Part shown: positions 36,340 through 46,786 of the stretch, piece by piece
How the letters are laid out: each line of letters begins with the position of its first letter
Numbering within the stretch: the first letter of the stretch is position 1
NCBI RefSeq assembly: GCF_032818155.1
Contig: NZ_CP102589.1
Coordinates: forward strand, 1,040,001-1,104,000
Direction of reading: 5' to 3'
Length of the DNA: 64,000 nucleotides
DNA from: Niallia taxi
Lineage (GTDB): Bacteria; Bacillota; Bacilli; Bacillales; Cytobacillaceae
Program-made: the position numbers and the translations under genes
The notes under the pieces: model-generated
Databases searched by the model: none
What the model was told of the DNA's origin: nothing
Seen by the model: only the letters and a program-made list of their open reading frames with translations

Positions 36340-37380
36340 CTATTTATGCTGTTGCTGCCTTTTACAGCTAGATCTCCTCTTCACCAGTTCTGTATCTATA
36401 AATATCTTCATTTTATCTTCTTCTTGATAATCAATTTCTCTAATGAGTTTCTCCACTGCAAGAGAAGCAATTTTATCTTTTTTGACATGAATCGTTGTTA
36501 ACTCTGGACTTACTATTTGAGACTCCATAATATTATCGAATCCAATTATAGATATATCTTCCGGTACTTGTAAATGAAGTTCGTTGAGTGCCTTAATCAC
36601 ACTGATTGCCATATAATCACACTCGCAAAAAATGGCGGTAGGTAGATTATCCTTTAGTTCCAGAATAGATTGTGTGAAATCGTGTTGAATGGAGAGGTCT
36701 GTCGGAGACATTTGGAAAGTATGTTCAGGCTTAATACGTAAGCCGTTTTCTTCCATGGCTTTTTGAAATCCTCTTCTTCGTGAATCGAAATTGTACATTC
36801 TAGAAATAGATTCTGCATACCCAATTTCGCTATGACCTAATTCAACTAGATGTTTCCCTGCTTGGTAGCCGCCAATCACATTATTCATAACGATGAAGTT
36901 GATATCTAATGTCTCAAAACAAGTATCCAAGACAACTAAATTCGGCTGTAAGTTAGCGACCGTCTTAATCTGCCCTTCTGTTAAGTTTGTTCCTAATAGC
37001 AAGATACCAGACGAGCTTTGTTGTTTTTCTAAATTCATTATTTCCTGTTCTAGTGAATCTATGTTTATGGAAGAAATAATTAAAGAGTATCCTTTTGATG
37101 AAAGAGATTGATCAATATTATTTATTAATTCCATAAAGAAAGACTGAGACTGGTATTGCTCAGTGATGATTCCAGTATGTGTACAAGCTATAAATCGGAA
37201 TATTTTAGATGTAGAATTGGTTTTTGTTTTTGAAAAGGATTTAGGGTTATAGCCATTTTCCTCTGCAATCCGGATAATTTTTTGTCTAGTTTCTTGGCTG
37301 ACACCAGGCTTTCCATTTAAAGCTAAAGAGACAGCTGATTTGGATACCTCTGCAATTTGGGCAATGTCATTTATCTTCAT
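36340..37380 (-). CDS. LacI-family transcriptional regulator of the apiose-type island
   Basis: 346 residues: N-terminal LacI helix-turn-helix (residues 1–50; INDIAQIAEVSKSAVSLALNGKPGVSQETRQKI region) and a periplasmic-binding-protein-like effector domain (about 60–335), with typical endings such as DISIIGFDNIMESQIVSPELTTI. Divergent from the isomerase operon with 351 bp between start codons containing a long inverted repeat and repeated TTTAGT motifs, so it most likely represses that operon and itself. Effector unknown; apiose, apulose or a phosphorylated derivative is inferred from the neighbours. AGGAGG precedes its ATG. Confidence 0.88.
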   Translation of the reverse strand: MKINDIAQIAEVSKSAVSLALNGKPGVSQETRQKIIRIAEENGYNPKSFSKTKTNSTSKIFRFIACTHTGIITEQYQSQSFFMELINNIDQSLSSKGYSLIISSINIDSLEQEIMNLEKQQSSSGILLLGTNLTEGQIKTVANLQPNLVVLDTCFETLDINFIVMNNVIGGYQAGKHLVELGHSEIGYAESISRMYNFDSRRRGFQKAMEENGLRIKPEHTFQMSPTDLSIQHDFTQSILELKDNLPTAIFCECDYMAISVIKALNELHLQVPEDISIIGFDNIMESQIVSPELTTIHVKKDKIASLAVEKLIREIDYQEEDKMKIFIDTELVKRRSSCKRQQQHK

Positions 37381-37395
37381 ATGTATCCTCCGATC

Positions 37396-37442
37396 TATCT
37401 AAACTAAACTAGTTTTATAACTATTTATGTTTAGTTTAGATA
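37396..37442. promoter_or_regulatory. 14-bp inverted repeat, candidate operator of the divergent LacI regulator
   Basis: TATCTAAACTAAAC (37396–37409) and GTTTAGTTTAGATA (37429–37442) are exact reverse complements 19 bp apart. An inner palindrome AAACTAGTTT lies at 37406–37415 and TAGTTAACTA at 37464–37473. Confidence 0.6.
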
Positions 37443-37541
37443 AAAAGTTTAGTTGTGTCAAATTAGTTAACTAGTATAAAATAATGTGTATTCTATTAAT
37501 ATAATAAGGAACTCACATAAATATAACTAAATTAAACTAAA

Positions 37542-37618
37542 AATAAACGCTTACAAATAATAAATATTTTGATAAATTTATATAAACATATTGACTTCTT
37601 TTTAGTAACGGTGTTAAT
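37542..37618 (+). promoter_or_regulatory. Putative promoter of the isomerase operon with a half cre-like site
   Basis: TTGACT (37591–37596) with a weak -10 GTTAAT (37613–37618, 16-bp spacer). At 37542–37556 the right half of a CcpA cre (ACGCTTACA) is present but the left TG is missing. Confidence 0.45.
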
Positions 37619-37731
37619 CTAATACCAAGAAATAACTTAGATTTAATCAAGAAAACAGTGGGTTAGTTGCGGTTTTGTGTTTAATGGTTGTTTAGTAAGT
37701 TTAGTAGTCAATGTTAATTTGGGGGAATAAC

Positions 37732-39168
37732 ATGGAAAAGTTTAAATTAGGTTTTGCTCCGACACGCAGATTTTTGTTTAGTAAAGAGGATGCTTACAAA
37801 TATAAAGAGTTAATTAAGGAAAAAATGAAAAGCTTTCATTTAGGTATTGAAATCATTGATTTAGAAGGGATTAATGACGAGGGCTTACTATATAATCGTG
37901 CGGAAGAGCAAATGATTATTGATCGCTTTATTTCCGAAAAAGTAGATGCTGTCTTTTTTCCACATTGTAATTTCGGCACAGAGGATCTTGTCGCGAAAAT
38001 CGCTAAAGCTGTAGGTAAACCAGTATTAATATGGGGACCACGAGATGAAGCTCCATTAGTAGATGGGACTCGGCTTAGAGATACTCAGTGTGGAATTTTT
38101 GCTACAGGTAAGGTGCTTCGCAGATTTAAAGTGCCATTTACCTACATAACAAACAGTTCTGTCGAATCAAGAGTGTTTGAAAGAGGCTTTAAAAATTTTA
38201 TTGGTGCAGCAAATGTTGTAAAGCACTTTAAAAAGCTTAGAATCCTGCAAATCTCCACAAGACCGTCTGACTTCTGGTCTGTTATCTGTAATGAAGGCGA
38301 ACTACTTGAGAAGTTTGGCATTCAAATATATCCAATTACGCTGGATCAAATTAAACAAAAAACATTAAAAATTGAGAAGGCTGGCAGTGAAGAACTAGAT
38401 AAAGCAATTAAATACATCAAGGATACACTCGATTGGAGTGCGGTTAAAGAAGAGGATGTTCGTCGGATAGCGTCATTAAAGGTTGCGATGAAGCAGTTTG
38501 CAGAAGAAACAGGTAGTTCAGCAATTGCTATCCAATGCTGGTCTACATTGCAGGATATTATCGGAATCATGCCTTGTCTAGCGAACGCTATTTTAACAGA
38601 TGAACAAATACCTGTCACTTGTGAAACAGATATCCACGGGGCAATTACATCCATCATGGTTCAAGCAGCAACATTTAATACATTACCAACATTCTTCGCA
38701 GATATTACGATTAGACATCCAGAGCACCCGAATGGAGAGCTATTATATCATTGTGGTAATTTCCCTGTTTCGTTAAGTGTGGAAGAGAAGCCCCAATTAA
38801 ATAAGCACTTTTTATTTGAAGATCATGCACCTGGAACACATGAAGGGGAAATAAAAGGGGGAGAAATGACGATAGCTCGCTTTGATGGTGATAACGGAGA
38901 GTACTCCATTTTCTTAGGTAAGGCGAAAGGAATGGAAGGCCCATATACAAGAGGCTCTTATGTTTGGGTAGAGGTGAATGATTGGCCACTATGGGAAGAA
39001 ACATTAGTAAAGGGTCCTTATATCCATCATTCTACGGGAATCCACGCGAATGTAATCCCAGTCATTTATGAGGCGTGTCAGTATATTCCAGGATTAACTC
39101 CAGACCCTGTTGATCCAACAGTAGAGGAAATTCGTGCATGGTTACGAGGCAGTGACATAAATGAATGA
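37732..39168 (+). CDS. L-fucose/L-arabinose isomerase-family protein, candidate D-apiose isomerase
   Basis: 478 residues of the FucI/AraA-like ketol isomerase superfamily. Candidate metal ligands Glu298 (in TCETDIHGAI) and His340 (in LLYHCGNFPVSL) are in family-like settings. The start is ATG 37732, 5 bp after GGGGGA; an in-frame ATG at 37711 lacks a site. First gene of the island, followed after 18 bp by the transketolase genes. In a D-apiose route it would make D-apulose; from sequence alone another aldose is possible, and the specific call rests on the transketolase, kinase and apiosidase-like neighbours. Confidence 0.72.
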   Translation: MEKFKLGFAPTRRFLFSKEDAYKYKELIKEKMKSFHLGIEIIDLEGINDEGLLYNRAEEQMIIDRFISEKVDAVFFPHCNFGTEDLVAKIAKAVGKPVLIWGPRDEAPLVDGTRLRDTQCGIFATGKVLRRFKVPFTYITNSSVESRVFERGFKNFIGAANVVKHFKKLRILQISTRPSDFWSVICNEGELLEKFGIQIYPITLDQIKQKTLKIEKAGSEELDKAIKYIKDTLDWSAVKEEDVRRIASLKVAMKQFAEETGSSAIAIQCWSTLQDIIGIMPCLANAILTDEQIPVTCETDIHGAITSIMVQAATFNTLPTFFADITIRHPEHPNGELLYHCGNFPVSLSVEEKPQLNKHFLFEDHAPGTHEGEIKGGEMTIARFDGDNGEYSIFLGKAKGMEGPYTRGSYVWVEVNDWPLWEETLVKGPYIHHSTGIHANVIPVIYEACQYIPGLTPDPVDPTVEEIRAWLRGSDINE

Positions 39169-39186
39169 CTTAATGGAGGGAAAACA

Positions 39187-40017
39187 ATGTTAAATATTGT
39201 AGAACTGAAACGCAAAGCAACGGAAATAAGAATGTCTGTAATAGATATGGTGTACGAAGCAGGCACAGGACATACGGGTTCATCTCTATCTAATACAGAT
39301 ATTTTGACAGCGCTTTTTTATGGAGTAATGAAGGTTGACCCAACTAATCCGACATGGGAAGACCGTGACCGTTATATTCAAAGTAAAGGTCACGCTGTTG
39401 AATCATACTGGGCAGTTCTAGCTGATATGGGCTTCTTCCCAAAAGAAGAATTAAAGACATTTTCTAAATTTAATTCAAGATTAATAGGTCATCCAAATAA
39501 TAAGGTTCCTGGTGTAGAAATGAATACGGGAGCGTTGGGCCATGGTTTATCCATCTCTGTTGGCATGGCATTAGCTGCTAAACTCGATAAAAAACCTTAC
39601 CGGGTTTTCACTTTAATGGGAGATGGAGAATTAGCGGAAGGATCTGTGTGGGAAGCTGCAATGTCTGCTGCGCATTATCAGCTTGATAATCTAGTTGGAA
39701 TTATTGATAGAAACAGATTGCAAATCACTGGAAGTACAGATGATGTGATGAGTAATGAACCTCTTGATAAGAAGTGGCAAAGCTTTGGCTGGGAAGTCGT
39801 TGAGGTGGATGGCAACGATGTAGCTGAGTTAGTAAGAGTATTTAAAGAAGCACCAATAGCAACTGGAAAGCCGACAATGATTCTAGCCAACACTATTAAG
39901 GGCAAGGGCATTTCACTGGCAGAAAATGTAGCAAGCTGGCATCACCATGTTCCGACTAAAGAGGAATATGACCTAGCAATGACGGAACTTTCTAAGCAAT
40001 TGGAGGTATTAGCATGA
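39187..40017 (+). CDS. Transketolase N-terminal subunit (candidate apulose-4-phosphate transketolase A)
   Basis: 276 residues: the thiamine-pyrophosphate-binding half of a split transketolase. The TPP motif starts at GDGELAEGSVWEA and ends near IIDRNRLQ; substrate/TPP His residues in GHTGSSLS, SKGHAVESY and GALGHGLSISVGMA are conserved. It needs the next gene's product to be active. Split transketolases beside sugar isomerases and kinases are known in non-oxidative D-apiose catabolism, where they cleave apulose 4-phosphate with glyceraldehyde 3-phosphate as acceptor. Start after TGGAGGG; overlaps the C-subunit gene by 4 bp. Confidence 0.85.
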   Translation: MLNIVELKRKATEIRMSVIDMVYEAGTGHTGSSLSNTDILTALFYGVMKVDPTNPTWEDRDRYIQSKGHAVESYWAVLADMGFFPKEELKTFSKFNSRLIGHPNNKVPGVEMNTGALGHGLSISVGMALAAKLDKKPYRVFTLMGDGELAEGSVWEAAMSAAHYQLDNLVGIIDRNRLQITGSTDDVMSNEPLDKKWQSFGWEVVEVDGNDVAELVRVFKEAPIATGKPTMILANTIKGKGISLAENVASWHHHVPTKEEYDLAMTELSKQLEVLA

Positions 40018-40979
40018 ACAATGTAGCGTTTGAGAAAAATACTGGCAATAAAATTGCGAACAGGACAGTTGTAAGTGATACATTGCTTGAGTTAGCTTCG
40101 GAAAACAAAGATATTCTAGTTTTAACAAGTGATTCTAGAGGGTCTGCATCAATGGTGCCGTTTGCGGATGCATTACCTGAACAACTAATAGAAGTCGGTA
40201 TCGCCGAACAAAATTTAGTTGGTATTTCGGCGGGCTTGGCTGCCTATGGAAAAAAACCATTTGTTGCTTCTCCAGCTTGTTTTCTTAGCATGCGGAGCAT
40301 TGAACAAATTAAAGTGGACATTGCCTATTCCAAAACGAATGTAAAATTAATTGGGATTAGTGGTGGTGTCAGCTATGGAGCCCTTGGCATGTCACATCAT
40401 TCTGTTCAGGATTTAGCTGTAACTAGAGCGATTCCAGATTTACATGTAATGATGCCTGCTGATCGTCACGAAACAAAGAAAATGATTGAGGCATTAGTAG
40501 ATTATGAAACGCCAGTTTATATGAGAATAGGCAGAAATCCAGTCGAAGATTCGTATTTAAATGCTGATTATGATTTCCAGATTGGAAAGGCAGTCATCAT
40601 GCATGAAGGCGATGACTTAACGATTATTGCTACTGGGGAAACTGTACGTGTTGCCCTTGACACTGCCTATGCATTGAAAGCAGATGGTATTAGCTGTCGA
40701 GTAATTAATATGCACACAATAAAGCCATTAGATGAAGCTGCAATTATTCAAGCCGCTAAAGAAACAGGCCGTATTATTACGATTGAAGAGCATAGTATTT
40801 TTGGTGGCCTAGGTTCAGCTGTTTCAGAGGTTACATCACAATTCTGTCCAGTGCCAGTGAAAATTCTCGGAATTCCAGATGAACCAGCAATCGCAGGGAA
40901 TACGAAGGAAGTTTTTCAACATTATGGATTAAGTGCTGAGAATGTAGCATGTATTGCCAAAGACATGCTTGGATGCTAG
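40014..40979 (+). CDS. Transketolase C-terminal subunit (candidate apulose-4-phosphate transketolase B)
   Basis: 321 residues: pyrimidine-binding and C-terminal domains of split transketolase. The catalytic Glu region IEVGIAEQNLVGISAGLAAYGKKPF and the GVSYGALGMSHHSVQDLAV block are seen, followed by the transketolase C domain (DDLTIIATGETVRVALDTA). Overlaps the N-subunit by 4 bp (ATGA), suggesting translational coupling and 1:1 assembly. Products in the apiose scheme would be dihydroxyacetone phosphate and xylulose 5-phosphate. Confidence 0.85.
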   Translation: MNNVAFEKNTGNKIANRTVVSDTLLELASENKDILVLTSDSRGSASMVPFADALPEQLIEVGIAEQNLVGISAGLAAYGKKPFVASPACFLSMRSIEQIKVDIAYSKTNVKLIGISGGVSYGALGMSHHSVQDLAVTRAIPDLHVMMPADRHETKKMIEALVDYETPVYMRIGRNPVEDSYLNADYDFQIGKAVIMHEGDDLTIIATGETVRVALDTAYALKADGISCRVINMHTIKPLDEAAIIQAAKETGRIITIEEHSIFGGLGSAVSEVTSQFCPVPVKILGIPDEPAIAGNTKEVFQHYGLSAENVACIAKDMLGC

Positions 40980-40991
40980 GGGGAGATTGCT

Positions 40992-42473
40992 ATGCGTAAT
41001 CATTATATCCTTGCGATAGATCAAAGTACTTCTGGAACAAAAGCACTGCTTATTAATCACCAAGGTCAGATTGTTGAAAAGCAAACAGCTGTTCATAAGC
41101 AAATTTATCCTCAATCGGGTTGGGTCGAGCATGACCCGGTTGAGATTTATGAAAATGTAAAGCAAGTAATCAATAAAATTGGCGCGGATAATCCGTCGAT
41201 ATCACAAAAAATGAATACCCTTACAATTACGAACCAACGGGAGACTATCGTTATTTGGGATAAACGAACAGGTGAGCCGGTATATAATGCAATTGTTTGG
41301 CAGTGTCGAAGAACGACTTCCATTTGTACTTCCTTGAAAGAAACGGGATATGAGGAGGTAGTTCATGCAAGTACTGGTCTTAAAATTGATCCGTACTTCT
41401 CCGCAACAAAGGCAAAATGGATTTTAGATAATGTCCCAGGAGTGAGAGAAAGAGCGGAAAAGGGAGACTTGTTACTCGGAACAATTGACAGCTGGTTAAT
41501 ATGGAAGCTGACAAATGGGAGGGTTCACGCAACAGATGTTACAAATGCCAGCAGGACCCTTTTGTTCAATATTTACACTTTAAGCTGGGATGAAGAGCTG
41601 CTGAAGATTTTTACTATCCCAAAGAACATGCTGCCTGAAGTTAAATATTCGGATGAAATCTTTGGAATCGTAGAGGATAGCGAGCTATTCATAAATAAGC
41701 TGCCAATATCAGGAGTAATCGGTGACTCGCAGGCAGCTTTATATGCCCAACAATGTTTTGATAAGAAAAGCGCTAAAGCAACCTTTGGTACAGGAACATC
41801 CGTAATGGTTTACACGAAGGAATGTGTGGAGGCGAAAGAAGGGTTAGTTACTTCTGTAGCTTGGGGCAGTAATGGTAAGGTGCATTATGCTATGGAAGGA
41901 ATTATAAACACTACAGGCGATATTATCCGATGGATGAAGGATGATTTAACATTATTTGCAACCTTTGATGAGGCAGAACAGTTGGCATATATGCTTGATG
42001 ATAATGAAGGGGTATATTTAGTGCCTGCATTTGTTGGCTTAGGCGCGCCATATTGGAAACCAGAAATTCGGGCTAGTATTACTGGGATGAGCAGAAGCAC
42101 GAAAAAAGCTCATATTGTAAGAGCTGGCTTAGAAAGCATCGTTTATCAAGTAAAAGATGTTCTGCAGCTAATCGAAAAGGAAACGAATATTGCAGTAATA
42201 GAGTTACGAGTAGATGGTGGGGCAACAACGAATCAATTTTTAATGCAGTTTTTAGCCGATATTCTTGGTATTAAGGTTATGGTTTCGGCGATTTCTGAGT
42301 TATCGGCACTTGGTTCTGTTTATTTAGGTGGGCTTGGGTCGAGCTTTTGGACATCTGAAGAGATTTCAGCGTTACATACGGAGAAACATATGTTTGAACC
42401 GAAAATGAATAAAGAAGCAAGAGAGCAGTTTTACTTAGAATGGAAGAGAGCAGTTTACTCAGCGATAGGCTAA
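40992..42473 (+). CDS. FGGY-family carbohydrate kinase (candidate D-apulose kinase)
   Basis: 493 residues. N-terminal FGGY domain with the phosphate-binding start LAIDQSTSGTKALL and TNQRETIVIWDKRTGEPVYNAIVWQCRR, which resembles glycerol kinase; C-terminal domain with GTGTSVMVYT and ELRVDGGATTNQFLMQFLADILG. Catalytic Asp in GVIGDSQAALYAQ. Glycerol kinase is the main alternative, but the setting between a split transketolase and a PTS permease argues for a ketose substrate. GGGGGAG precedes the ATG; 12 bp after the transketolase. Confidence 0.78.
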   Translation: MRNHYILAIDQSTSGTKALLINHQGQIVEKQTAVHKQIYPQSGWVEHDPVEIYENVKQVINKIGADNPSISQKMNTLTITNQRETIVIWDKRTGEPVYNAIVWQCRRTTSICTSLKETGYEEVVHASTGLKIDPYFSATKAKWILDNVPGVRERAEKGDLLLGTIDSWLIWKLTNGRVHATDVTNASRTLLFNIYTLSWDEELLKIFTIPKNMLPEVKYSDEIFGIVEDSELFINKLPISGVIGDSQAALYAQQCFDKKSAKATFGTGTSVMVYTKECVEAKEGLVTSVAWGSNGKVHYAMEGIINTTGDIIRWMKDDLTLFATFDEAEQLAYMLDDNEGVYLVPAFVGLGAPYWKPEIRASITGMSRSTKKAHIVRAGLESIVYQVKDVLQLIEKETNIAVIELRVDGGATTNQFLMQFLADILGIKVMVSAISELSALGSVYLGGLGSSFWTSEEISALHTEKHMFEPKMNKEAREQFYLEWKRAVYSAIG

Positions 42474-42495
42474 TTTATTTTAGTTCTTGCAATCT

Positions 42496-42525
42496 TTGAC
42501 AGCATATTATTGTATGCGCTTTAAA
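42496..42525 (+). promoter_or_regulatory. Putative internal promoter with cre-like site before the PTS gene
   Basis: Perfect -35 TTGACA (42496–42501), 18 bp, TTTAAA (42520–42525). TGTATGCGCTTTAA at 42511–42524 resembles a CcpA cre with two mismatches and overlaps the promoter. A full AAGGAGGTGA at 42533–42542 follows with no ATG/GTG/TTG in reach (see findings). Confidence 0.5.
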
Positions 42526-42616
42526 TTCGGATAAGGAGGTGAGATTCTTCCGCAATCAATAGCGTGGGTAAGCGACCATGATAATTGTGCACTTATTCTA
42601 GTTGTAAGATATTTAG

Positions 42617-44044
<1,428 letters not shown>

Positions 44045-44058
44045 TTGAATATTTGAAA

Positions 44059-44095
44059 GGAAGAGAGAATAGCTGCTAGCACTATTTTCTCTTCC
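44059..44095 (+). promoter_or_regulatory. Intercistronic hairpin between the PTS and hydrolase genes
   Basis: GGAAGAGAGAATAG (44059–44072) pairs with CTATTTTCTCTTCC (44082–44095), 14 bp with one G·U, without a T run. Likely an mRNA stabiliser or differential-expression element. Confidence 0.6.
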
Positions 44096-44118
44096 ATATT
44101 AATCGGGAGGGAAAACAA

Positions 44119-45405
44119 TTGATAGAGTTAAGAGTAGCGGAAAATAAACAATACCTTGAAACGGAAAAAGGTGAAAGGTTTTTTTACCTGGCAGATACTG
44201 TTTGGAGTGCTTTTACGAATGCTACGTTAGAGGAATGGAATGATTATCTTAACTATCGAAAAACACAAGGCTTTAATGTACTCCAAATTAATATCCTTCA
44301 ACAATGGGATGCAAGTGACACAGATGTTAATATGAAGCCATTTGCATACAAGGAAGATGGCTCATTCGATTTTAATCAAAGAAATGATGCTTACTTTGAA
44401 CGTGCAGAAAAAATGGTGGCAATGGCAGTGGAAAAAGGATTTGTACCGGCACTTGTCCTGCTGTGGTGTAACTATGTGCCTGAAACATGGGGTTCGGAGA
44501 TCAGTAATATCAATAATATGCCTTTTGAATTGGTAGAGGATTATGTGAAATATGTTGACGGCAAATTTTCGAAATACAATCCCATTTATTTAGTAAGTGG
44601 CGATACGGATTTCCCAACAGAATTAGCAACTAGCTACTATTCACTTGCGTTAAATACAATCAAACAATTAAGCCCACAATGTTTAACAACATCACATATA
44701 AGAGGAAGATTAACCGAAATTCCTAATGAACTGCTGCACAGTGACAAGCTGGATTTCTATATGTTCCAATCTGGTCATAATATACAATTTCAAAATACGT
44801 CTTATACGCTTGCAGAAGAATTCAGTAATAAGCCTGTTAAACGGCCAGCTCTTAATTCAGAGCCATGTTATGAACAAATGGGCTATAGCAGAAATATATA
44901 TGGCCGGTTTAGTAGATTTGATGTTAGAAAGGCTGCTTGGCAAAGTTTATTGTCAGGTGCAGAGGCAGGTGTTACCTATGGAGCTCATGGGATATGGAGC
45001 TGGCATAAGCAAGAAAAAAACTTTGGCCTAGTTGGAGAGGCGTTTGATAAGCCTTACGATTGGCGAGATGCGGTAAAGTTTGAAGGTGCTTGGGATTATG
45101 CTTTTGCCAAAAAGATCTTTCACTTATTTAATCTCAAAGACTTACAGCCATTAAAAATTGTCATGAAAAATACCGATGAGATTAGAGTAGCAAGCAGCAA
45201 GGATGCCAGTAGAATCGCCATTTACCTGCCTGTTAATACTACCTTAAAATTAGATACAACTCTCGAAGATTATGATTTTACGATCATTGATTTAGAGCAT
45301 AGACGATTTGGAGAAGCAAGTGTAACCATTGAGGATAATATCACGACTATTGGCATGCATAGCTTTGATTCAGACGTTGTTATTATTGGGGAAAAAAGAC
45401 GTTAA
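44119..45405 (+). CDS. Apiosidase-like glycoside hydrolase (DUF4038 / GH140-type)
   Basis: 428 residues. The N-terminal two thirds is a TIM-barrel glycoside hydrolase of the DUF4038 family, whose characterised member is an apiosidase (GH140): LRVAENKQYLETEKGERFFYLADTVW region, GFNVLQINILQQWD, then candidate acid/base Asp162 (YLVSGDTDF) and nucleophile Glu248 (ALNSEPCYEQ). C-terminal part (about 345–428) resembles the small beta domain that follows DUF4038 in the family. No signal peptide, so it acts in the cytoplasm. TTG start with GGGAGGG about 8 bp upstream. Last gene of the island; the residue roles are inferred by position. Confidence 0.8.
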   Translation: MIELRVAENKQYLETEKGERFFYLADTVWSAFTNATLEEWNDYLNYRKTQGFNVLQINILQQWDASDTDVNMKPFAYKEDGSFDFNQRNDAYFERAEKMVAMAVEKGFVPALVLLWCNYVPETWGSEISNINNMPFELVEDYVKYVDGKFSKYNPIYLVSGDTDFPTELATSYYSLALNTIKQLSPQCLTTSHIRGRLTEIPNELLHSDKLDFYMFQSGHNIQFQNTSYTLAEEFSNKPVKRPALNSEPCYEQMGYSRNIYGRFSRFDVRKAAWQSLLSGAEAGVTYGAHGIWSWHKQEKNFGLVGEAFDKPYDWRDAVKFEGAWDYAFAKKIFHLFNLKDLQPLKIVMKNTDEIRVASSKDASRIAIYLPVNTTLKLDTTLEDYDFTIIDLEHRRFGEASVTIEDNITTIGMHSFDSDVVIIGEKRR

Positions 45406-45564
45406 AGATTGGTCGATAATATGTTTGGCAAGATATTAAAACGAAAACAAAAAATCGAAAAGGAAGAGCTTTTTTTTCGCCCCTTGCAGGTCAAATGATA
45501 GAGTTAGAAAAAGTCCCTAATCTAGTATTCTCACAAAAACTAATGGGTGGATTATAATATTGCT

Positions 45565-45600
45565 AATAAACAAGCTGCCATAAATCACAGCTTGTTTATT
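45565..45600. terminator. Hairpin terminator after the sugar island
   Basis: Perfect 13-bp AATAAACAAGCTG / CAGCTTGTTTATT repeat with ten-base loop. A weaker CGAAAAG hairpin followed by T residues lies at about 45457–45480. The rest of 45406–45731 has a TTGACA at 45654 but no -10 I would commit to. Confidence 0.6.
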
Positions 45601-45731
45601 GTCGTTTATATAGGAAAATCACTATTATTTTAGTTGCTGAACAATTGGATTGGTTGACAAATACTGTAATTATATTAATGTTATGGGGAAAAATAAAACA
45701 TAATTTACTTTCGTAAAGGGAGGACTAGATT

Positions 45732-46322
45732 ATGAAAATAAGGAAGCTAATGGTTCCAATTGCAGCTCTACTACTACTGGCTGCATGTAATAACTCAGCT
45801 ACAGAATCAAGCACTTCAGCAAATAACGAACCAGAAAACAACAGTATTTCACAAAATGCGAATGAAGAGAATGCTACTACAGAGTCAGCAGAAGCAGCCA
45901 ACACAAACAATACTAATACAACAGAAAGGGAAAAAGACTCAAGTGCTAATGATGACAAAGTGAGCCAGAAGGAAGAATATCTTACAAAACTAAATGCTAA
46001 GAAAAAAGAAATGGATGAACTAAGAAAAAATCCCGAGGATGATTCCACATATGCATTGAAAAAAGTGGAAGGAGAGAGATACAAGGCTTGGGATGATTTA
46101 TTAAATGAGATTTATGGAGTCCTGCAGAAGCAGCTTTCCTCTGAAGAAATGGAGCAGCTAAAACAGGAGCAGCGCGAATGGATCGAAAACCGTGATAGTA
46201 AGGCAAAAGAGGCATCTCTTAAATATGAAGGCGGAACGATGGAGCAATTGGAATATGTAGCTGTGCTAGCAGATCTTACGGAAGAGAGATGCTTTGCATT
46301 GGTTGAGGGATATATGAAATAA
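45732..46322 (+). CDS. Lipoprotein with C-terminal LprI-like (DUF1311) domain
   Basis: 196 residues. Signal peptide with lipobox LLAAC, lipidated Cys19, so anchored on the outer face of the membrane after Lgt. Residues 20–80 are a disordered Asn/Ser/Thr/Glu-rich linker. Residues about 85–196 form a DUF1311/LprI-like helical domain (YLTKLNAKKKEMDEL, AWDDLLNEIYGVLQKQL, QEQREWIENRDSKAKEA, LTEERCFALVEGY). LprI homologues have been reported to inhibit lysozyme; whether this one does is unknown. The Asn-rich linker is typical of Bacillus lipoproteins. GGGAGGA upstream of the ATG. Confidence 0.85.
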   Translation: MKIRKLMVPIAALLLLAACNNSATESSTSANNEPENNSISQNANEENATTESAEAANTNNTNTTEREKDSSANDDKVSQKEEYLTKLNAKKKEMDELRKNPEDDSTYALKKVEGERYKAWDDLLNEIYGVLQKQLSSEEMEQLKQEQREWIENRDSKAKEASLKYEGGTMEQLEYVAVLADLTEERCFALVEGYMK

Positions 46323-46358
46323 AATGGAAAGTGCGAAATGAATAATTACCTTAAACGA

Positions 46359-46397
46359 AGAAAAAGGAAGGTTCGCTTACTGTACCTTCCTTTTTCT
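46359..46397. terminator. Bidirectional terminator between the lipoprotein gene and the small membrane gene
   Basis: Perfect 14-bp AGAAAAAGGAAGGT / ACCTTCCTTTTTCT stem. The stop codon of the minus-strand gene lies in the loop and its last codons form one arm. Confidence 0.85.
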
Positions 46398-46595
46398 AAT
46401 AAGTTTAGCTACTTTTTCACTAATAAACAAAAACGTGACACCAGATAAAAGGATGAACAAGGAACTTATTGTTCTTTTCTCAGATGTTTCTAAAATTACA
46501 TTAATAAATAAAAGCAATGCCCAATATACAAAGGTAGAATAACATGCGATGTTTAAACTAGGTCTGTCGAAATTTTTGTCTTCTTTAAAAAACAT
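46377..46595 (-). CDS. Small two-helix membrane protein, unknown function
   Basis: 72 residues if started at the ATG at 46595, which has AAGGAG 9 bp upstream (46605–46610). A longer frame to 46664 lacks a ribosome site. Short charged N-terminus (FFKEDKNFDRPS), hydrophobic helices at about 16–34 and 43–60, and a basic end (KVAKLIRKRKVQ) that would sit inside. I do not recognise the family. The 3' end is embedded in the terminator. Confidence 0.55.
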   Translation of the reverse strand: MFFKEDKNFDRPSLNIACYSTFVYWALLLFINVILETSEKRTISSLFILLSGVTFLFISEKVAKLIRKRKVQ

Positions 46596-46786
46596 ATAAC
46601 TTAACTCCTTAGGATAGAATCGACCTAAAAATTCAAAATCTAATATGGACATTATCAGCAGCATTGATTGATTAGCAAAAAGGGTAGTGCCTCTACCAAT
46701 AGTGATTATTATTACGGCTTATTTGTTTCTTTAAAATGGTGAATATTTACTAAGAAAAACGTCAAACGCAATAATAAACTCATTAG

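Noticed and set aside
36313..36501. Plus-strand 62-codon ORF after ssrA
   Set aside because: Antisense to the C-terminus of the LacI regulator, begins inside a terminator and has no ribosome site.
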